Made by a program: the position numbers and the translations under genes | Shown: positions 25,026 through 33,967 of the stretch, piece after piece | Position numbering within the stretch: position 1 is the first letter of the stretch | How the letters are laid out: the number at the start of each line of letters is the position of its first letter | Notes under the pieces: generated by a model | Databases searched by the model: none | What the model saw: only the letters and a program-made list of their open reading frames with translations | What the model was told of the DNA's origin: nothing | Source: Lachnospira multipara ATCC 19207 | Lineage (GTDB): Bacteria > Bacillota > Clostridia > Lachnospirales > Lachnospiraceae | Assembly (NCBI RefSeq): GCF_000424105.1 | Contig: NZ_AUJG01000013.1 | Location: 21,958-85,957 of the forward strand | Reading direction: 5' to 3' | DNA length: 64,000 nucleotides

Positions 25026-25685
25026 CTAATCCCTAGCCTCCACAACAATTGCAATGCCTTCATGAACTGTAATCACGCCTTCATCTGCACTTATCTCATT
25101 ACTTTGAGTAAGGCTAAGACCTGTCTTTACCTCACACTTTTCAAGAGGATAGTAAAAACCTTCTAAGCTAATTAACATCTTATCGCCTAAAGGCTGGAGT
25201 GAGACGTAATCGCCGTATTGTTCTGATTTTTTAATGATGTGTTTTTCTCCCTCAGCCACTAAATAAATCTTATTGTGGGGGTCCACAATCTCAGCACTTA
25301 TATCTAAATCTAGCAAAGCCTTAAGATTTCCGATGGATGTAAGGCTGTGATCAAGTCTGCTGCCTGTGGCTCCAAGAATTGTAATATGTCTTGGAGATAG
25401 TTTAATTGCTGTAATTAAAGCTAGGTGAGTGTCAGTATAGTCCTTTTCTCTTGGATAAGTTTTAATATCAAAACCCTTAAAATACTCTAAAACCTCAGGG
25501 TTTACAGAGTCATAGTCTCCAAGAATAAAGTTTGGCACAAGACCTAAATTCTTTATGTGTGAAAGACCGCTATCAGCGGCAATAATATAGTCGTAATTTT
25601 TATCCTTTAAAAAGGATTTAGCCCAGTCAATATCTAGACTTCCGCCAGTTACTATTAAAAGTTTGTCTATGTAGTCAGTTTGCAT
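25026..25685 (-). CDS. thiN: Thiamine pyrophosphokinase
   Basis: Transfers pyrophosphate from ATP to thiamine to make thiamine diphosphate. The 219-residue product shows the family pattern: LLIVTGGSLD, IIAADSGLSHIKNLGLVPNFILGDYDSV (substrate and Mg site, DYDS), YPREKDYTDTHLAL, and ILGATGSRLDHSLTSIGNL. A C-terminal beta domain follows. Its start lies 32 bases after the stop of the C39-like gene on the same strand, with an AGAGGA ribosome binding site, so the two are probably co-transcribed. No thiamine riboswitch is visible. Confidence 0.9.
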   Translation of the reverse strand: MQTDYIDKLLIVTGGSLDIDWAKSFLKDKNYDYIIAADSGLSHIKNLGLVPNFILGDYDSVNPEVLEYFKGFDIKTYPREKDYTDTHLALITAIKLSPRHITILGATGSRLDHSLTSIGNLKALLDLDISAEIVDPHNKIYLVAEGEKHIIKKSEQYGDYVSLQPLGDKMLISLEGFYYPLEKCEVKTGLSLTQSNEISADEGVITVHEGIAIVVEARD

Positions 25686-25717
25686 TAAAGTGTCCTCTTT
25701 TGCTAAATATTTTCCAA

Positions 25718-26701
25718 CTAATAAACTAACACAGCCTGACTATCTTGTTCAACCCATCTTTGTAAAAATGTTTTTAAACTGTAACTTTCAATAGCTCCTG
25801 TAAGTGGATCAGCAAGGTATGCAATATCAGCACTAACATCATAACCTACTAAAACTAGACAGTGTTCATTACCGCGCCAAATTACAGTATTTCCTTCAGA
25901 ATCTGTCCAGCTTGAAGAACCATATCTTGTAGCGGTCATACCCATAGTGCCCCAAACAATTACAGGATAACCTTGCGAAACATAATTAAGTAATTCGCTA
26001 TATGAACAATAAGATATATTTATTGCGTTAGCTCCAAAACTTGTGGCACAATCTACGATTACTGGTGAATAGCAACCGTAAGAACTTGAAGAAAATGGAC
26101 TTCCTACGAAATTTACATAAGGATTAGACCCAAGTGAACCTGTGTTTAAATAATTGCTTGCAAGTTCTGTGTTTGTTACTTCATAACCGTAGTAATTTAA
26201 AACCATAGTTAAACTTGTTACTTCGCAGCCCGTTGGAAGCTCTGGATTTTGATTGATAACACTAAAGTTTTCAATATAAGCACTAGCTGTTTGATCAAGG
26301 TTATTATATGCTTCTTCATCAAAAGTAAAGCTTGAAATACTAGCTCTATAAGCAAGTGAATTTGTTGAACTAGAAGATGATGAGGAAGTTGAAGTTTCAC
26401 TAGCTATTGTGCTTGTAGTGATTTCAGCTTGAGTTTGGCTATTTGAATTTGAACTTGTGGTTTCTTCAATAGTTTCTTCGTTATTATCTTCATCACTGGA
26501 TGTAGATTCTACATTTGCTGCTTTTAAAGATACTACGTTTTTTCTAAAGTATGTAGCGTCTTCATAAACAGTTTGCGTAGAATGATCAAGAGATTTGTCT
26601 TTATAACTAGTACATGCTAAGAGATTACTCGAGAAAAATACAAGTGACAAAGCAAGACAAAAGCTTATCTTGGCTTTTTTTAAAAATAATTTTTTATGCA
26701 T
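25718..26701 (-). CDS. C39-like peptidase domain lipoprotein
   Basis: A 327-residue exported lipoprotein. The signal peptide ends in a lipobox (SNLLAC, Cys30). Residues of about 40-140 are a low-complexity linker rich in Ser, Thr and Glu. The C-terminal half is a Peptidase_C39_2 domain with the catalytic cysteine in LPTGCEVTSLTM, histidine in NEHCLVLVGYD and aspartate in LADPLTG. Family members cut proteins or cell-wall peptides outside the cell; the substrate is unknown. A minus-strand promoter lies upstream. Confidence 0.85.
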   Translation of the reverse strand: MHKKLFLKKAKISFCLALSLVFFSSNLLACTSYKDKSLDHSTQTVYEDATYFRKNVVSLKAANVESTSSDEDNNEETIEETTSSNSNSQTQAEITTSTIASETSTSSSSSSSTNSLAYRASISSFTFDEEAYNNLDQTASAYIENFSVINQNPELPTGCEVTSLTMVLNYYGYEVTNTELASNYLNTGSLGSNPYVNFVGSPFSSSSYGCYSPVIVDCATSFGANAINISYCSYSELLNYVSQGYPVIVWGTMGMTATRYGSSSWTDSEGNTVIWRGNEHCLVLVGYDVSADIAYLADPLTGAIESYSLKTFLQRWVEQDSQAVLVY

Positions 26702-26740
26702 ATGTATTTCCTTTCTTCTCCCCCCGAATTGACTTTCGAT

Positions 26741-26769
26741 ATATTATTCGAAAATAAAACTTCTTGCAA
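26741..26769 (-). promoter_or_regulatory. Promoter of the C39 lipoprotein-thiN unit
   Basis: On the minus strand TTGCAA (complement 26764-26769) and TAATAT (complement 26741-26746) are 17 bases apart. On the plus strand TATAAT at 26841-26846 with a weak -35 may serve the gene at 26910. Confidence 0.6.
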
Positions 26770-26909
26770 GTACATTTTAAAAGAGTTCGTAAAGAATTCA
26801 CAAAATTTATAATTTCCTTATTTTTTTCACAAATAAAGGCTATAATATAGTTTGTTCTAAATGAAGTATCACATTTAAAACGAAAAAATTATATGAAAGG
26901 TAAATTAAG

Positions 26910-27812
26910 ATGTTTGATTTAAAATTAAAAAAACAAGTTGATAAGACTGAAGTGGATGATGCGGTTAATAAAGCAGACGAATCTGAGAATGAACAGTTGG
27001 TTATTTCAACAGGTAGCACATATAAGGCTAAGGAATACGAAGCACTTGCCTATCTTGAAAAGGAAGATAGCGCAAGTCGTTTAGTAGAGATTCTAGAATA
27101 TTCTAAGATTTCTGATTGTAAATACGAGTTTAATGAGATTAGTGGTCTATACGAAGTTTATGTAAGTCCAACAAGCTACGAGCTTGCTAATAACATTTAT
27201 AAAAAAGTTCTTGAAGATAAATTACTAGAAGACGTTAAAATGGCAGAGGAAGAAAATAAGATAGAAAAAGAAGAAGCTAAAGAGCTAGAAGAGGAAATAT
27301 CGGAGGAAATATCTGAATTAAATACTCAAAAGGCTTTTAAAGAGCCAACTCTTTATGATAGCAAGGAAGAAAAGTATAAAGACAATTTATCTTCAGCTTT
27401 TACTTTCCTTTTTTGTGGAGTTGTAGGTCTTATAGTAGTTTTATTAAATGATCTTGGAGTGTTTAAACTTATACAAAAAGATTCATCTTCTTTTATTACG
27501 GTTAATGTAATCCTTATATTGATGTTTGCAGTCTTTTGTGGAATTGGCGTATGGTCTTTAATTTATTCAAAGAAGTTAAAGCTTGAAGCTAAAGAGGAGA
27601 ATGAACTAATTACTAAGGTTAATGAATATCTTGAGGAAAATGTATTTATTGAGGATATTGATAAAGAAGTGGATGATAATATTCCAGAAGAAATCAAATT
27701 TTTTAGTAGAGTTGATTTTGTAAAAAATTTACTTAATAAGGAATTTAGTGATTATGATGAAGAACTTCTAAATCAGATTTCTGAAAAGTATATTGAGAAA
27801 TTATATGCTTAA
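26910..27812 (+). CDS. Membrane protein of unknown function, two spans
   Basis: A 300-residue protein. Residues 1-95 form a cytoplasmic region that may fold (YEALAYLEKEDSASRLVEILEYSKI, then YEVYVSPTSYELANNIYKKVL). Residues of about 100-150 are a very acidic helix or coiled coil. Two transmembrane segments lie near 163-185 and 197-220, and a charged C-terminal tail follows. I do not recognise it; the N-terminal pattern could be a DUF2007-like or ACT-like fold, but this is a guess. It stands alone, between the divergent C39 lipoprotein and the decarboxylase cluster. Confidence 0.7.
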   Translation: MFDLKLKKQVDKTEVDDAVNKADESENEQLVISTGSTYKAKEYEALAYLEKEDSASRLVEILEYSKISDCKYEFNEISGLYEVYVSPTSYELANNIYKKVLEDKLLEDVKMAEEENKIEKEEAKELEEEISEEISELNTQKAFKEPTLYDSKEEKYKDNLSSAFTFLFCGVVGLIVVLLNDLGVFKLIQKDSSSFITVNVILILMFAVFCGIGVWSLIYSKKLKLEAKEENELITKVNEYLEENVFIEDIDKEVDDNIPEEIKFFSRVDFVKNLLNKEFSDYDEELLNQISEKYIEKLYA

Positions 27813-27813
27813 T

Positions 27814-27869
27814 TTTAACTCAGTCGGAGTACAAGCTCCGACTGAGTTAAACGCTCCGCGAGGATGCAC
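27814..27869. repeat. GC-rich palindromic intergenic element, copy B
   Basis: Inverted copy of 3577-3632, identical over 56 bases except for one base in the hairpin loop region. It contains the TTTAACTCAGTCGG hairpin arms and the CGCTCCGCGAGGATGCAC tail, and starts one base after a stop codon, like copy A. Confidence 0.8.
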
Positions 27870-27919
27870 TATTGATAAATTAAATACAAATTTTTCTATA
27901 ACAAATTATCAAAACAAAG

Positions 27920-27966
27920 GCTAGGTGAAATCTTATGAAAATTAAGATTTTATCTAGCTTTTCTTT
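27920..27966 (+). terminator. Intrinsic terminator after the two-span membrane protein
   Basis: GCTAGGTGAAATCTTA (27920-27935) pairs with TAAGATTTTATCTAGC (27943-27958), 16 bp with G-T pairs, then TTTTCTTT. Confidence 0.8.
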
Positions 27967-27978
27967 GTGCAAAAAGTC

Positions 27979-28007
27979 TTGTTTTTAGGTCAAGTTTATT
28001 ATAAAAT
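27979..28007 (+). promoter_or_regulatory. Probable promoter of the decarboxylase operon
   Basis: TTGTTT (27979-27984) and TAAAAT (28002-28007) with 17-base spacing, between a terminator and the first decarboxylase gene. Confidence 0.5.
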
Positions 28008-28063
28008 ATATTTTAGTTATGTAATACATTTACTAAACATATTATTTGGAGGAGGCTAGAAAA

Positions 28064-29512
28064 ATGAGCAATACTACAAATGCATTATCAAGAATTCAAT
28101 CAATTCTTGATGATAGTAGCTTTGTTGAAATTGGTGGTTTGGTTACTGCTAGATCTACAGATTTTAACATTCAGGAAAAGAAAGCTCCATCAGACGGTGT
28201 TATCACAGGTTATGGAGCAATTAATGGCAATCCGGTTTACATTTACAGCCAGGATGCATCAGTACTTAATGGTACTGTCGGGGAAATGCATGCAAGAAAG
28301 ATTGTCAATCTTATGAATTTAGCATTAAAGACAGGTGCTCCAGTTATTGGATTACTTGATTGTGCAGGAATTAGATTACAGGAGGCACAGGATGCTCTTT
28401 ATAGTCTTGGTAGAATTTATACTAAGATGAGCGAGTGCTCAGGTATTATTCCACAGATTACAGCCGTATATGGTAATTGCGGCGGCGGTTTAGCAATTCT
28501 TGCTAAGCTTTCAGATTTCACATTTATGCTAGAGGATGGCGGAAAGTTATTTGTTAATAGCCCTAACGTTATAGCAGGCAACTACGAAGAGAAGTTAGAC
28601 AGTGCATCTGCTAAGTTCCAGGCTGAGGCAGGAGTTGTAGATTTTGTTGGCAATGAAGAAGAGATTGCCAATGGAATTAGAGATTTAATTTCAATTTTAC
28701 CTGCTAATTACGAAGAGGGACAGTTAGTGGATATTTCTTCTAACGATAACTTAAATAGAACTTGTCCATCAGCTCTATCTAATGTCAATGATCCAGCCCT
28801 AGTTTTGGCTGAGAGTTCAGATGACAATTTCCTAATTGAAGTAAAGAAGTGCCACGCACCAGAGATGTTTACAGGTTTTATTAGACTTGATGGGGTAACG
28901 GTAGGTGCTGTTGCTAACAGACTTTCTATATATGATGAAAATGGAAAAGAGACAGCTAAGTTTAACAAGGCCCTTACAGTTAATGGTACTAAGAAGGCAG
29001 CAGATTTTGTTAAGTTTTGTAATGCCCTTGAAATTCCAATTGTAACTTTAACTAATGTTTCTGGCTTTGATGCAAGTCTTGAGGCAGAAAAGGAGATGGC
29101 AGCAGCTGTTGCTAGACTTACTTATGAATTTGCCAATGCAGATGTACCAAAGGTTAACTTAGTGGTTGGTGATTCTTATGGTAGTGCTTATATTGCTATG
29201 AATTCAAAGGCTCTTGGCGCTGACTTTGTATATGCTTACGAAGGCGTTTTAGTAGGTACTATGGATTCAAATCAGGCAGTAAAGATTATTTACTCAGATG
29301 AAATTTCTAAGGCAGAAGATCCTAATAAGGAAATCGCAGATAAGGTATCTGAATTTGAAGAGACAAACAATTCAGTACTTGCAGCTGCAAAGAGAGGCTA
29401 TGTAGATACAATTATTGCTCCAGAATATACAAGACAATATTTATGTGCAGCTATTGAAATGCTTTATGGAAAGCAAGAATTAAGAGCTGATAAAAAACAT
29501 GGCACAATTTAA
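28064..29512 (+). CDS. mmdA: Acyl-CoA carboxyltransferase subunit (MmdA-like)
   Basis: A 482-residue carboxyltransferase of the propionyl-CoA/methylmalonyl-CoA decarboxylase alpha-subunit family (crotonase fold, two halves). Visible motifs are YGNCGGGLAIL in the N-half oxyanion region and LTNVSGFDASLEAEK and GDSYGSAYIAMNSKALGADF in the C-half. It moves the carboxyl group from an acyl-CoA (methylmalonyl-CoA or malonyl-CoA) to the biotin carrier. The start at 28064 lies 8 bases after GGAGGAGG; the TTG at 28046 overlaps that site. It is the first of five co-directional genes, and the cluster also contains an OadA-type carboxyltransferase. The exact acyl-CoA cannot be read. Confidence 0.87.
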   Translation: MSNTTNALSRIQSILDDSSFVEIGGLVTARSTDFNIQEKKAPSDGVITGYGAINGNPVYIYSQDASVLNGTVGEMHARKIVNLMNLALKTGAPVIGLLDCAGIRLQEAQDALYSLGRIYTKMSECSGIIPQITAVYGNCGGGLAILAKLSDFTFMLEDGGKLFVNSPNVIAGNYEEKLDSASAKFQAEAGVVDFVGNEEEIANGIRDLISILPANYEEGQLVDISSNDNLNRTCPSALSNVNDPALVLAESSDDNFLIEVKKCHAPEMFTGFIRLDGVTVGAVANRLSIYDENGKETAKFNKALTVNGTKKAADFVKFCNALEIPIVTLTNVSGFDASLEAEKEMAAAVARLTYEFANADVPKVNLVVGDSYGSAYIAMNSKALGADFVYAYEGVLVGTMDSNQAVKIIYSDEISKAEDPNKEIADKVSEFEETNNSVLAAAKRGYVDTIIAPEYTRQYLCAAIEMLYGKQELRADKKHGTI

Positions 29513-29530
29513 AAGAATGGAGAATCTTTT

Positions 29531-30370
29531 ATGAATAAGAAACATTTAAAAAGAGTTCTATCATCAATTTGTATGTTGCTTTTTAGTATCTCTTTAACTG
29601 CTTGTTCTTTTAATAGTAATGAGACAATAGATACAACTGATGTAAAGCAAGAATCTAAGCAACAATTTGTTGATACTTACGAGAATTCTATTAAGCTTTG
29701 GGTCGTTGATTTCCTTGAGTATCTAGATAAGACAAGTGCTAGTGATTTAGTTGAAGATGCTAATAATAACATTACACTTTATGACAAGACAGAGACAAGA
29801 TATATAATTAACTACTATGGTTTTAATGATGCCACAATTCAGCTCTATAATAGCTGGAATGCTACAAGAGATGAGTTAGGTGCTTTAAAGTCTATAGACT
29901 TAGCTTCTATTGATATTGAGGTAAGTAAAGAAACTGGAGATTTATGTGTTATTAGTGTAGAGGCTGCTTACGAGAAGAATGACAAGGTTGTATTTGAGTT
30001 TACAATCGATGAAAACTACTACGTTTCAGGTGCAGCTATTAATCCTACATATACTACAGCTCAAAAGTTGGCTAAGGCAGGAATGAATACTTTAATCGGT
30101 ATGGGAACAGTATTTGTTGTATTAATATTTATTTCCTTTATCATTTCACTCTTTAAGTACGTTAATAAGTTCCAGAATAGAAAGACTAATAAAGAAGTCG
30201 CTCCTGAAACTAATAAGGCTTTAGATGAAAATGTAACTAATACCGAAGCAGAAGAAAACTTAGTTGATGATTATGAGCTTGTGGCAGTTATTTCAGCAGC
30301 TATAGCTGCCTATGAGGGCGAGGCTAGTTCAAACGGCTTAGTAGTTCGTTCTATTAGACGAGTAAGATAA
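29531..30370 (+). CDS. OadG-family sodium pump decarboxylase gamma subunit with N-terminal lipoprotein domain
   Basis: The C-terminal third is OadG/MmdD-like: one membrane span (MNTLIGMGTVFVVLIFISFIISLFKY, about 185-208), then a tail ending AVISAAIAAYEG...NGLVVRSIRRV, which is typical of the gamma/delta subunit. The N-terminus is a lipoprotein signal (ISLTACSFNSN) followed by an extracytoplasmic domain of about 140 residues. Ordinary OadG proteins are 80-150 residues, so this is an extended form. It would anchor and assemble the complex at the membrane. It lies 18 bases after mmdA. Confidence 0.82.
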   Translation: MNKKHLKRVLSSICMLLFSISLTACSFNSNETIDTTDVKQESKQQFVDTYENSIKLWVVDFLEYLDKTSASDLVEDANNNITLYDKTETRYIINYYGFNDATIQLYNSWNATRDELGALKSIDLASIDIEVSKETGDLCVISVEAAYEKNDKVVFEFTIDENYYVSGAAINPTYTTAQKLAKAGMNTLIGMGTVFVVLIFISFIISLFKYVNKFQNRKTNKEVAPETNKALDENVTNTEAEENLVDDYELVAVISAAIAAYEGEASSNGLVVRSIRRVR

Positions 30371-30422
30371 TATAGCGATACATTTTAAAAAAATAATAAT
30401 CTAGATATGGAGGATTAGATTA

Positions 30423-30788
30423 ATGAAGAATTATACAATTACAGTTAATGGTAATGTTTATGAGGTTAGTGTAGAAGAAAATGGTGCAGGAGTAAGCACA
30501 GCTAGTCAGGTTAGTACAACTAAGGCAACAGCTCCAAAGGCAGTGGCTAAGCCAGCTAGTACAGGGGCAGCAGGTACTATTAAGATTACTGCGCCAATGC
30601 CTGGTAAGATTTTAAAAATCAATGTTAAGGCTGGAGATTCAGTAAAGAAGGGTGATGTACTTATGGTACTTGAAGCTATGAAGATGGAGAATGAGATTCA
30701 GGCACCACAGGATGGCGTAGTTGCATCAGTTAATGTAGCTGCATCTGAGTCAGTTGAATCAGGTCAGTTATTAGCTTCTTTAAATTAA
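30423..30788 (+). CDS. mmdC: Biotin carboxyl carrier protein of the decarboxylase
   Basis: A 121-residue biotin carrier. A short N-terminal part is joined by an Ala/Thr/Pro/Lys-rich flexible linker (about 25-50) to a biotinyl domain with EAMKMENE, in which Lys87 is the biotinylation site. The swinging carrier shuttles CO2 between the carboxyltransferase and the OadB membrane subunit. Since two carboxyltransferases flank it and neither carries its own biotin domain, it probably serves both. Confidence 0.93.
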   Translation: MKNYTITVNGNVYEVSVEENGAGVSTASQVSTTKATAPKAVAKPASTGAAGTIKITAPMPGKILKINVKAGDSVKKGDVLMVLEAMKMENEIQAPQDGVVASVNVAASESVESGQLLASLN

Positions 30789-30812
30789 GAATAGTTTCTT
30801 GGAGGGATTTCA

Positions 30813-31964
30813 ATGAGTTATATTATAAGCACACTAGGAAACCTCGTACACCAGACAGCCTTCTTTGGACTTACATGGGGCAATTACATAATGGTTTTGG
30901 TTGCGTTGTTTTTTATGTATTTAGCTATAAAGAAAGAATATGAACCTCTCCTACTTGTACCAATTTCCTTTGGTATGTTACTTGTAAATCTCTATCCAGA
31001 TATTATGCTTGCTATAGAGGATTCAAGTAATGGCGTAGGCGGTTTATTACATTACTTTTATTTGTTAGATGAATGGAGCATCTTACCTTCTTTAATTTTC
31101 CTTGGAGTTGGTGCTATGACAGATTTCGGTCCTTTGATTGCTAATCCTAAGAGCTTCTTACTTGGAGCTGCAGCCCAGTTTGGTATTTTTGCAGCTTACA
31201 TAATGGCTATATTTATGGGATTCCCAGATAAGGCCGCAGCAGCAATTTCTATTATTGGTGGTGCAGATGGTCCTACATCAATTTTCCTTGCTGGTAAATT
31301 AGGACAGACAAAATATATGGGACCAATTGCAGTTGCAGCATACTCATATATGTCACTTGTACCAATTATTCAGCCACCAATTATGAAATTACTTACAACT
31401 AAGAAGGAAAGAGCTATTAAGATGGAACAGCTTCGTCCTGTATCTAAGCTTGAAAAGATTCTATTCCCAATTATTGTAACTATCGTAGTTGTAATGATTT
31501 TACCTACAACAGCACCACTTGTTGGTATGTTAATGCTAGGTAATTTATTTAGAGAATCAGGTGTTGTTAAGCAATTATCTGAAACAGCATCTAATGCTTT
31601 AATGTATATTGTTGTAATTATTCTTGGTACATCAGTTGGTGCTACAACTAGTGCAGAGGCCTTCCTTAACTGGGATACTTTAAAGATCGTTGGTCTTGGC
31701 CTTATTGCCTTTATGTTTGGTACGGCAGCAGGTGTATTATTTGGTAAGTTAATGTGCTTCTTTACTCATGGCAAGGTTAATCCACTTATTGGTTCAGCTG
31801 GTGTATCAGCAGTTCCAATGGCAGCTAGAGTATCACAAAAAGAAGGTGCTAAAGCAGATCCAAGTAACTTCTTACTTATGCATGCTATGGGACCTAATGT
31901 AGCAGGTGTTATAGGTACAGCAGTTGCAGCAGGAACTTTTATGGCAATGTTTGGCATATATTAA
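30813..31964 (+). CDS. oadB: Sodium-translocating decarboxylase beta subunit
   Basis: A 383-residue integral membrane subunit (OadB/MmdB/GcdB family) that decarboxylates carboxybiotin and pumps Na+ outward. Characteristic stretches include GVGAMTDFGPLIANPKS, IIGGADGPTSIFLA with its ion-binding aspartate, and GSAGVSAVPMAARVSQ. About nine to eleven spans. GGAGGG precedes the ATG. It is the pump shared by the whole cluster. Confidence 0.93.
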   Translation: MSYIISTLGNLVHQTAFFGLTWGNYIMVLVALFFMYLAIKKEYEPLLLVPISFGMLLVNLYPDIMLAIEDSSNGVGGLLHYFYLLDEWSILPSLIFLGVGAMTDFGPLIANPKSFLLGAAAQFGIFAAYIMAIFMGFPDKAAAAISIIGGADGPTSIFLAGKLGQTKYMGPIAVAAYSYMSLVPIIQPPIMKLLTTKKERAIKMEQLRPVSKLEKILFPIIVTIVVVMILPTTAPLVGMLMLGNLFRESGVVKQLSETASNALMYIVVIILGTSVGATTSAEAFLNWDTLKIVGLGLIAFMFGTAAGVLFGKLMCFFTHGKVNPLIGSAGVSAVPMAARVSQKEGAKADPSNFLLMHAMGPNVAGVIGTAVAAGTFMAMFGIY

Positions 31965-31981
31965 AATTGGAGGGATAAAAA

Positions 31982-33415
31982 ATGGCAGAAGAAATTAAAA
32001 AGCCTCTTAAGATTACAGAGACAGTCCTAAGAGATGCTCATCAGTCACTTATTGCAACAAGAATGACAACAGAGCAGATGCTACCAATTATAGATAAAAT
32101 GGATAAGGTTGGATACCATGCAGTAGAATGCTGGGGTGGTGCTACATTTGATGCATCACTACGTTTCTTAAAGGAAGATCCATGGGAAAGACTAAGAAAG
32201 CTAAGAGATGGTTTTAAGAATACTAAGTTACAGATGCTTTTTAGAGGACAGAATATCTTAGGTTATAATCACTATGCCGATGATGTAGTTGAATATTTTG
32301 TTCAAAAATCTATTGCTAACGGTATTGATATTATTAGAATTTTTGATTGCTTTAATGATTTAAGAAATTTACAAACAGCAGTTAATGCAGTTAAGTTAGT
32401 TAAGAAGGAAAATCCTAAGGCACATGCTCAAATCGCTCTTTCATATACCCTTGGTGATGCTTATACACTAGAGTATTGGGAAAAGACTGCCAAGGCTATT
32501 GAAGAGATGGGTGCAGATTCGATTTGTATAAAGGATATGGCAGGCTTGCTTGTTCCTTATGAGGCTACAAAGCTTGTTAAGGCTCTAAAGGCAGGTTCAA
32601 ATTTACCTATTGAAATGCATACTCATTATACTTCAGGTGTAGCTTCAATGACATATCTTAAGTCAGTTGAGGCTGGAGCTGATATTATTGATACAGCTAT
32701 GTCACCATTCTCAATGGGTACTAGCCAGCCAGCAACTGAGGTTATGGTAGAAACCTTTAAGGGAACACCTTACGATACAGGACTTGATCAAAAGCTACTT
32801 GCTGAAATCGCTGCTTACTTCCAGCCAATGAGAGAAGAAGCTCTTAAGTCTGGTCTTATGAACACTAAGGTATTAGGTGTTAATATTAAGACTTTACTTT
32901 ATCAGGTGCCTGGTGGTATGTTATCTAATCTTGTATCACAGCTTAAGGAAGCTGGAGCAGAAGATAAGTATCAGGCTGTATTAGAGGAAATTCCAAGAGT
33001 TCGTAAGGATTATGGTGAACCACCTCTTGTTACACCTTCATCACAGATTGTAGGTACACAGGCTGTATTAAACGTCCTACAGGGTGAAAGATATAAGATG
33101 ATTACTAAAGAGTCTAAGAAGGTATTAGCAGGCGAATTTGGTAAGACAATTAAGCCATTTAATGAAGAGGTTCAAAAGAAGGCTATTGGCGATAAGGAGC
33201 CAATTACTTGTAGACCAGCAGACTTAATTGAGCCACAGCTTGAAAAGTATCGTAATGACCCTATTGTAAAGCAATATGCAAGACAGGATGAAGATGTATT
33301 AAGTTACGCCCTCTTCCCACAGGTAGCAACTGAATTCTTTAAGTATAGAGAAGCTCAGGAATCAAAAGTGGATTCTAAGAAGGTGGATAGTGAGAATAAG
33401 GCATATCCAGTGTAA
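31982..33415 (+). CDS. oadA: Oxaloacetate decarboxylase alpha-type carboxyltransferase, no biotin domain
   Basis: A 477-residue protein of the OadA/pyruvate carboxylase carboxyltransferase family (TIM barrel plus conserved PYC/OADA domain). Key stretches are ETVLRDAHQSLIATRM (metal-binding Asp), ECWGGATFDA, SICIKDMAGLL and EMHTHYTSGVA (metal-binding His pair). Classical OadA has a C-terminal biotin domain with MKM near residue 560; here the chain stops earlier, so the separate biotin carrier must serve it. It transfers the carboxyl group between oxaloacetate and biotin, forming pyruvate. Last gene of the operon, 17 bases after oadB. Confidence 0.9.
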   Translation: MAEEIKKPLKITETVLRDAHQSLIATRMTTEQMLPIIDKMDKVGYHAVECWGGATFDASLRFLKEDPWERLRKLRDGFKNTKLQMLFRGQNILGYNHYADDVVEYFVQKSIANGIDIIRIFDCFNDLRNLQTAVNAVKLVKKENPKAHAQIALSYTLGDAYTLEYWEKTAKAIEEMGADSICIKDMAGLLVPYEATKLVKALKAGSNLPIEMHTHYTSGVASMTYLKSVEAGADIIDTAMSPFSMGTSQPATEVMVETFKGTPYDTGLDQKLLAEIAAYFQPMREEALKSGLMNTKVLGVNIKTLLYQVPGGMLSNLVSQLKEAGAEDKYQAVLEEIPRVRKDYGEPPLVTPSSQIVGTQAVLNVLQGERYKMITKESKKVLAGEFGKTIKPFNEEVQKKAIGDKEPITCRPADLIEPQLEKYRNDPIVKQYARQDEDVLSYALFPQVATEFFKYREAQESKVDSKKVDSENKAYPV

Positions 33416-33459
33416 ATTTATAGAATTACGCTAGAGTAAGTAAATATGTAGTTTTAAGG

Positions 33460-33491
33460 AAAGGGCAAGAATAAATTTCTTGTCCTTTTTG
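33460..33491 (+). terminator. Intrinsic terminator of the decarboxylase operon
   Basis: AAGGGCAAGAA (33461-33471) pairs with TTCTTGTCCTT (33477-33487) with one G-T pair, followed by TTTG. Confidence 0.8.
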
Positions 33492-33511
33492 TTAATTTTT
33501 TGTAAAGTCAC

Positions 33512-33540
33512 TTGTAATTTATATATTGCTACTGTATTAT
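33512..33540 (+). promoter_or_regulatory. Promoter of the small protein gene at 33605
   Basis: TTGTAA (33512-33517) and TATTAT (33535-33540) with 17-base spacing. Confidence 0.6.
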
Positions 33541-33604
33541 ATCAACTAATATGTAAGTTGTGAAAACGTTTACATATAAAAATTTAAGAAAAAAGGTGAA
33601 TATA

Positions 33605-33871
33605 ATGAGAGTAGAATTTTCAAATGGTAATGGTAAGAGAGTATTTATTTCCGAAGTTAACAATGTAGATGATGCTATTTCAGATATGTCAGATTATATG
33701 GAAAATCATAGATTTAATGCAATGCACATGAAGGCTAGACAGCTTGATAACGAATGGAAGATTGACGTTGGTAGCTGGACAGAATTTTTCTATGTATCTG
33801 ATTATAAGGATAAGGATGTAGATGAATTAAAGTCTGCATTAGAAGAGTTTAATAAGTATTTACAGTTCTAA
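33605..33871 (+). CDS. Small conserved-looking protein, function unknown
   Basis: An 88-residue soluble protein beginning MRVEFSNGNGKRVFISEVNN. The start at 33605 has an AAGGTG site upstream; the longer in-frame reading from 33560 has none. The alternation of short beta and helical stretches suggests a compact alpha/beta fold. I do not recognise it. It has its own promoter and lies between the decarboxylase operon and the YvyF-like gene. Confidence 0.7.
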   Translation: MRVEFSNGNGKRVFISEVNNVDDAISDMSDYMENHRFNAMHMKARQLDNEWKIDVGSWTEFFYVSDYKDKDVDELKSALEEFNKYLQF

Positions 33872-33967
33872 ATATTCTAACAGTTTATATTGGTTAGCGA
33901 ACGAATATATGCTATTATTTACTTAGGAAACATAGATGATTGAGACGTATTATTGAGGAAATTTATT

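Noticed and set aside
25026..25750. Thiamine riboswitch near thiN
   Set aside because: Only 32 bases separate thiN from the upstream gene and no conserved THI-box sequence is seen.
31982..33415. Frameshifted OadA with lost biotin domain
   Set aside because: The stop is followed by a clean terminator and no biotin motif in any frame; a separate biotin carrier is in the operon, so the short form is genuine.
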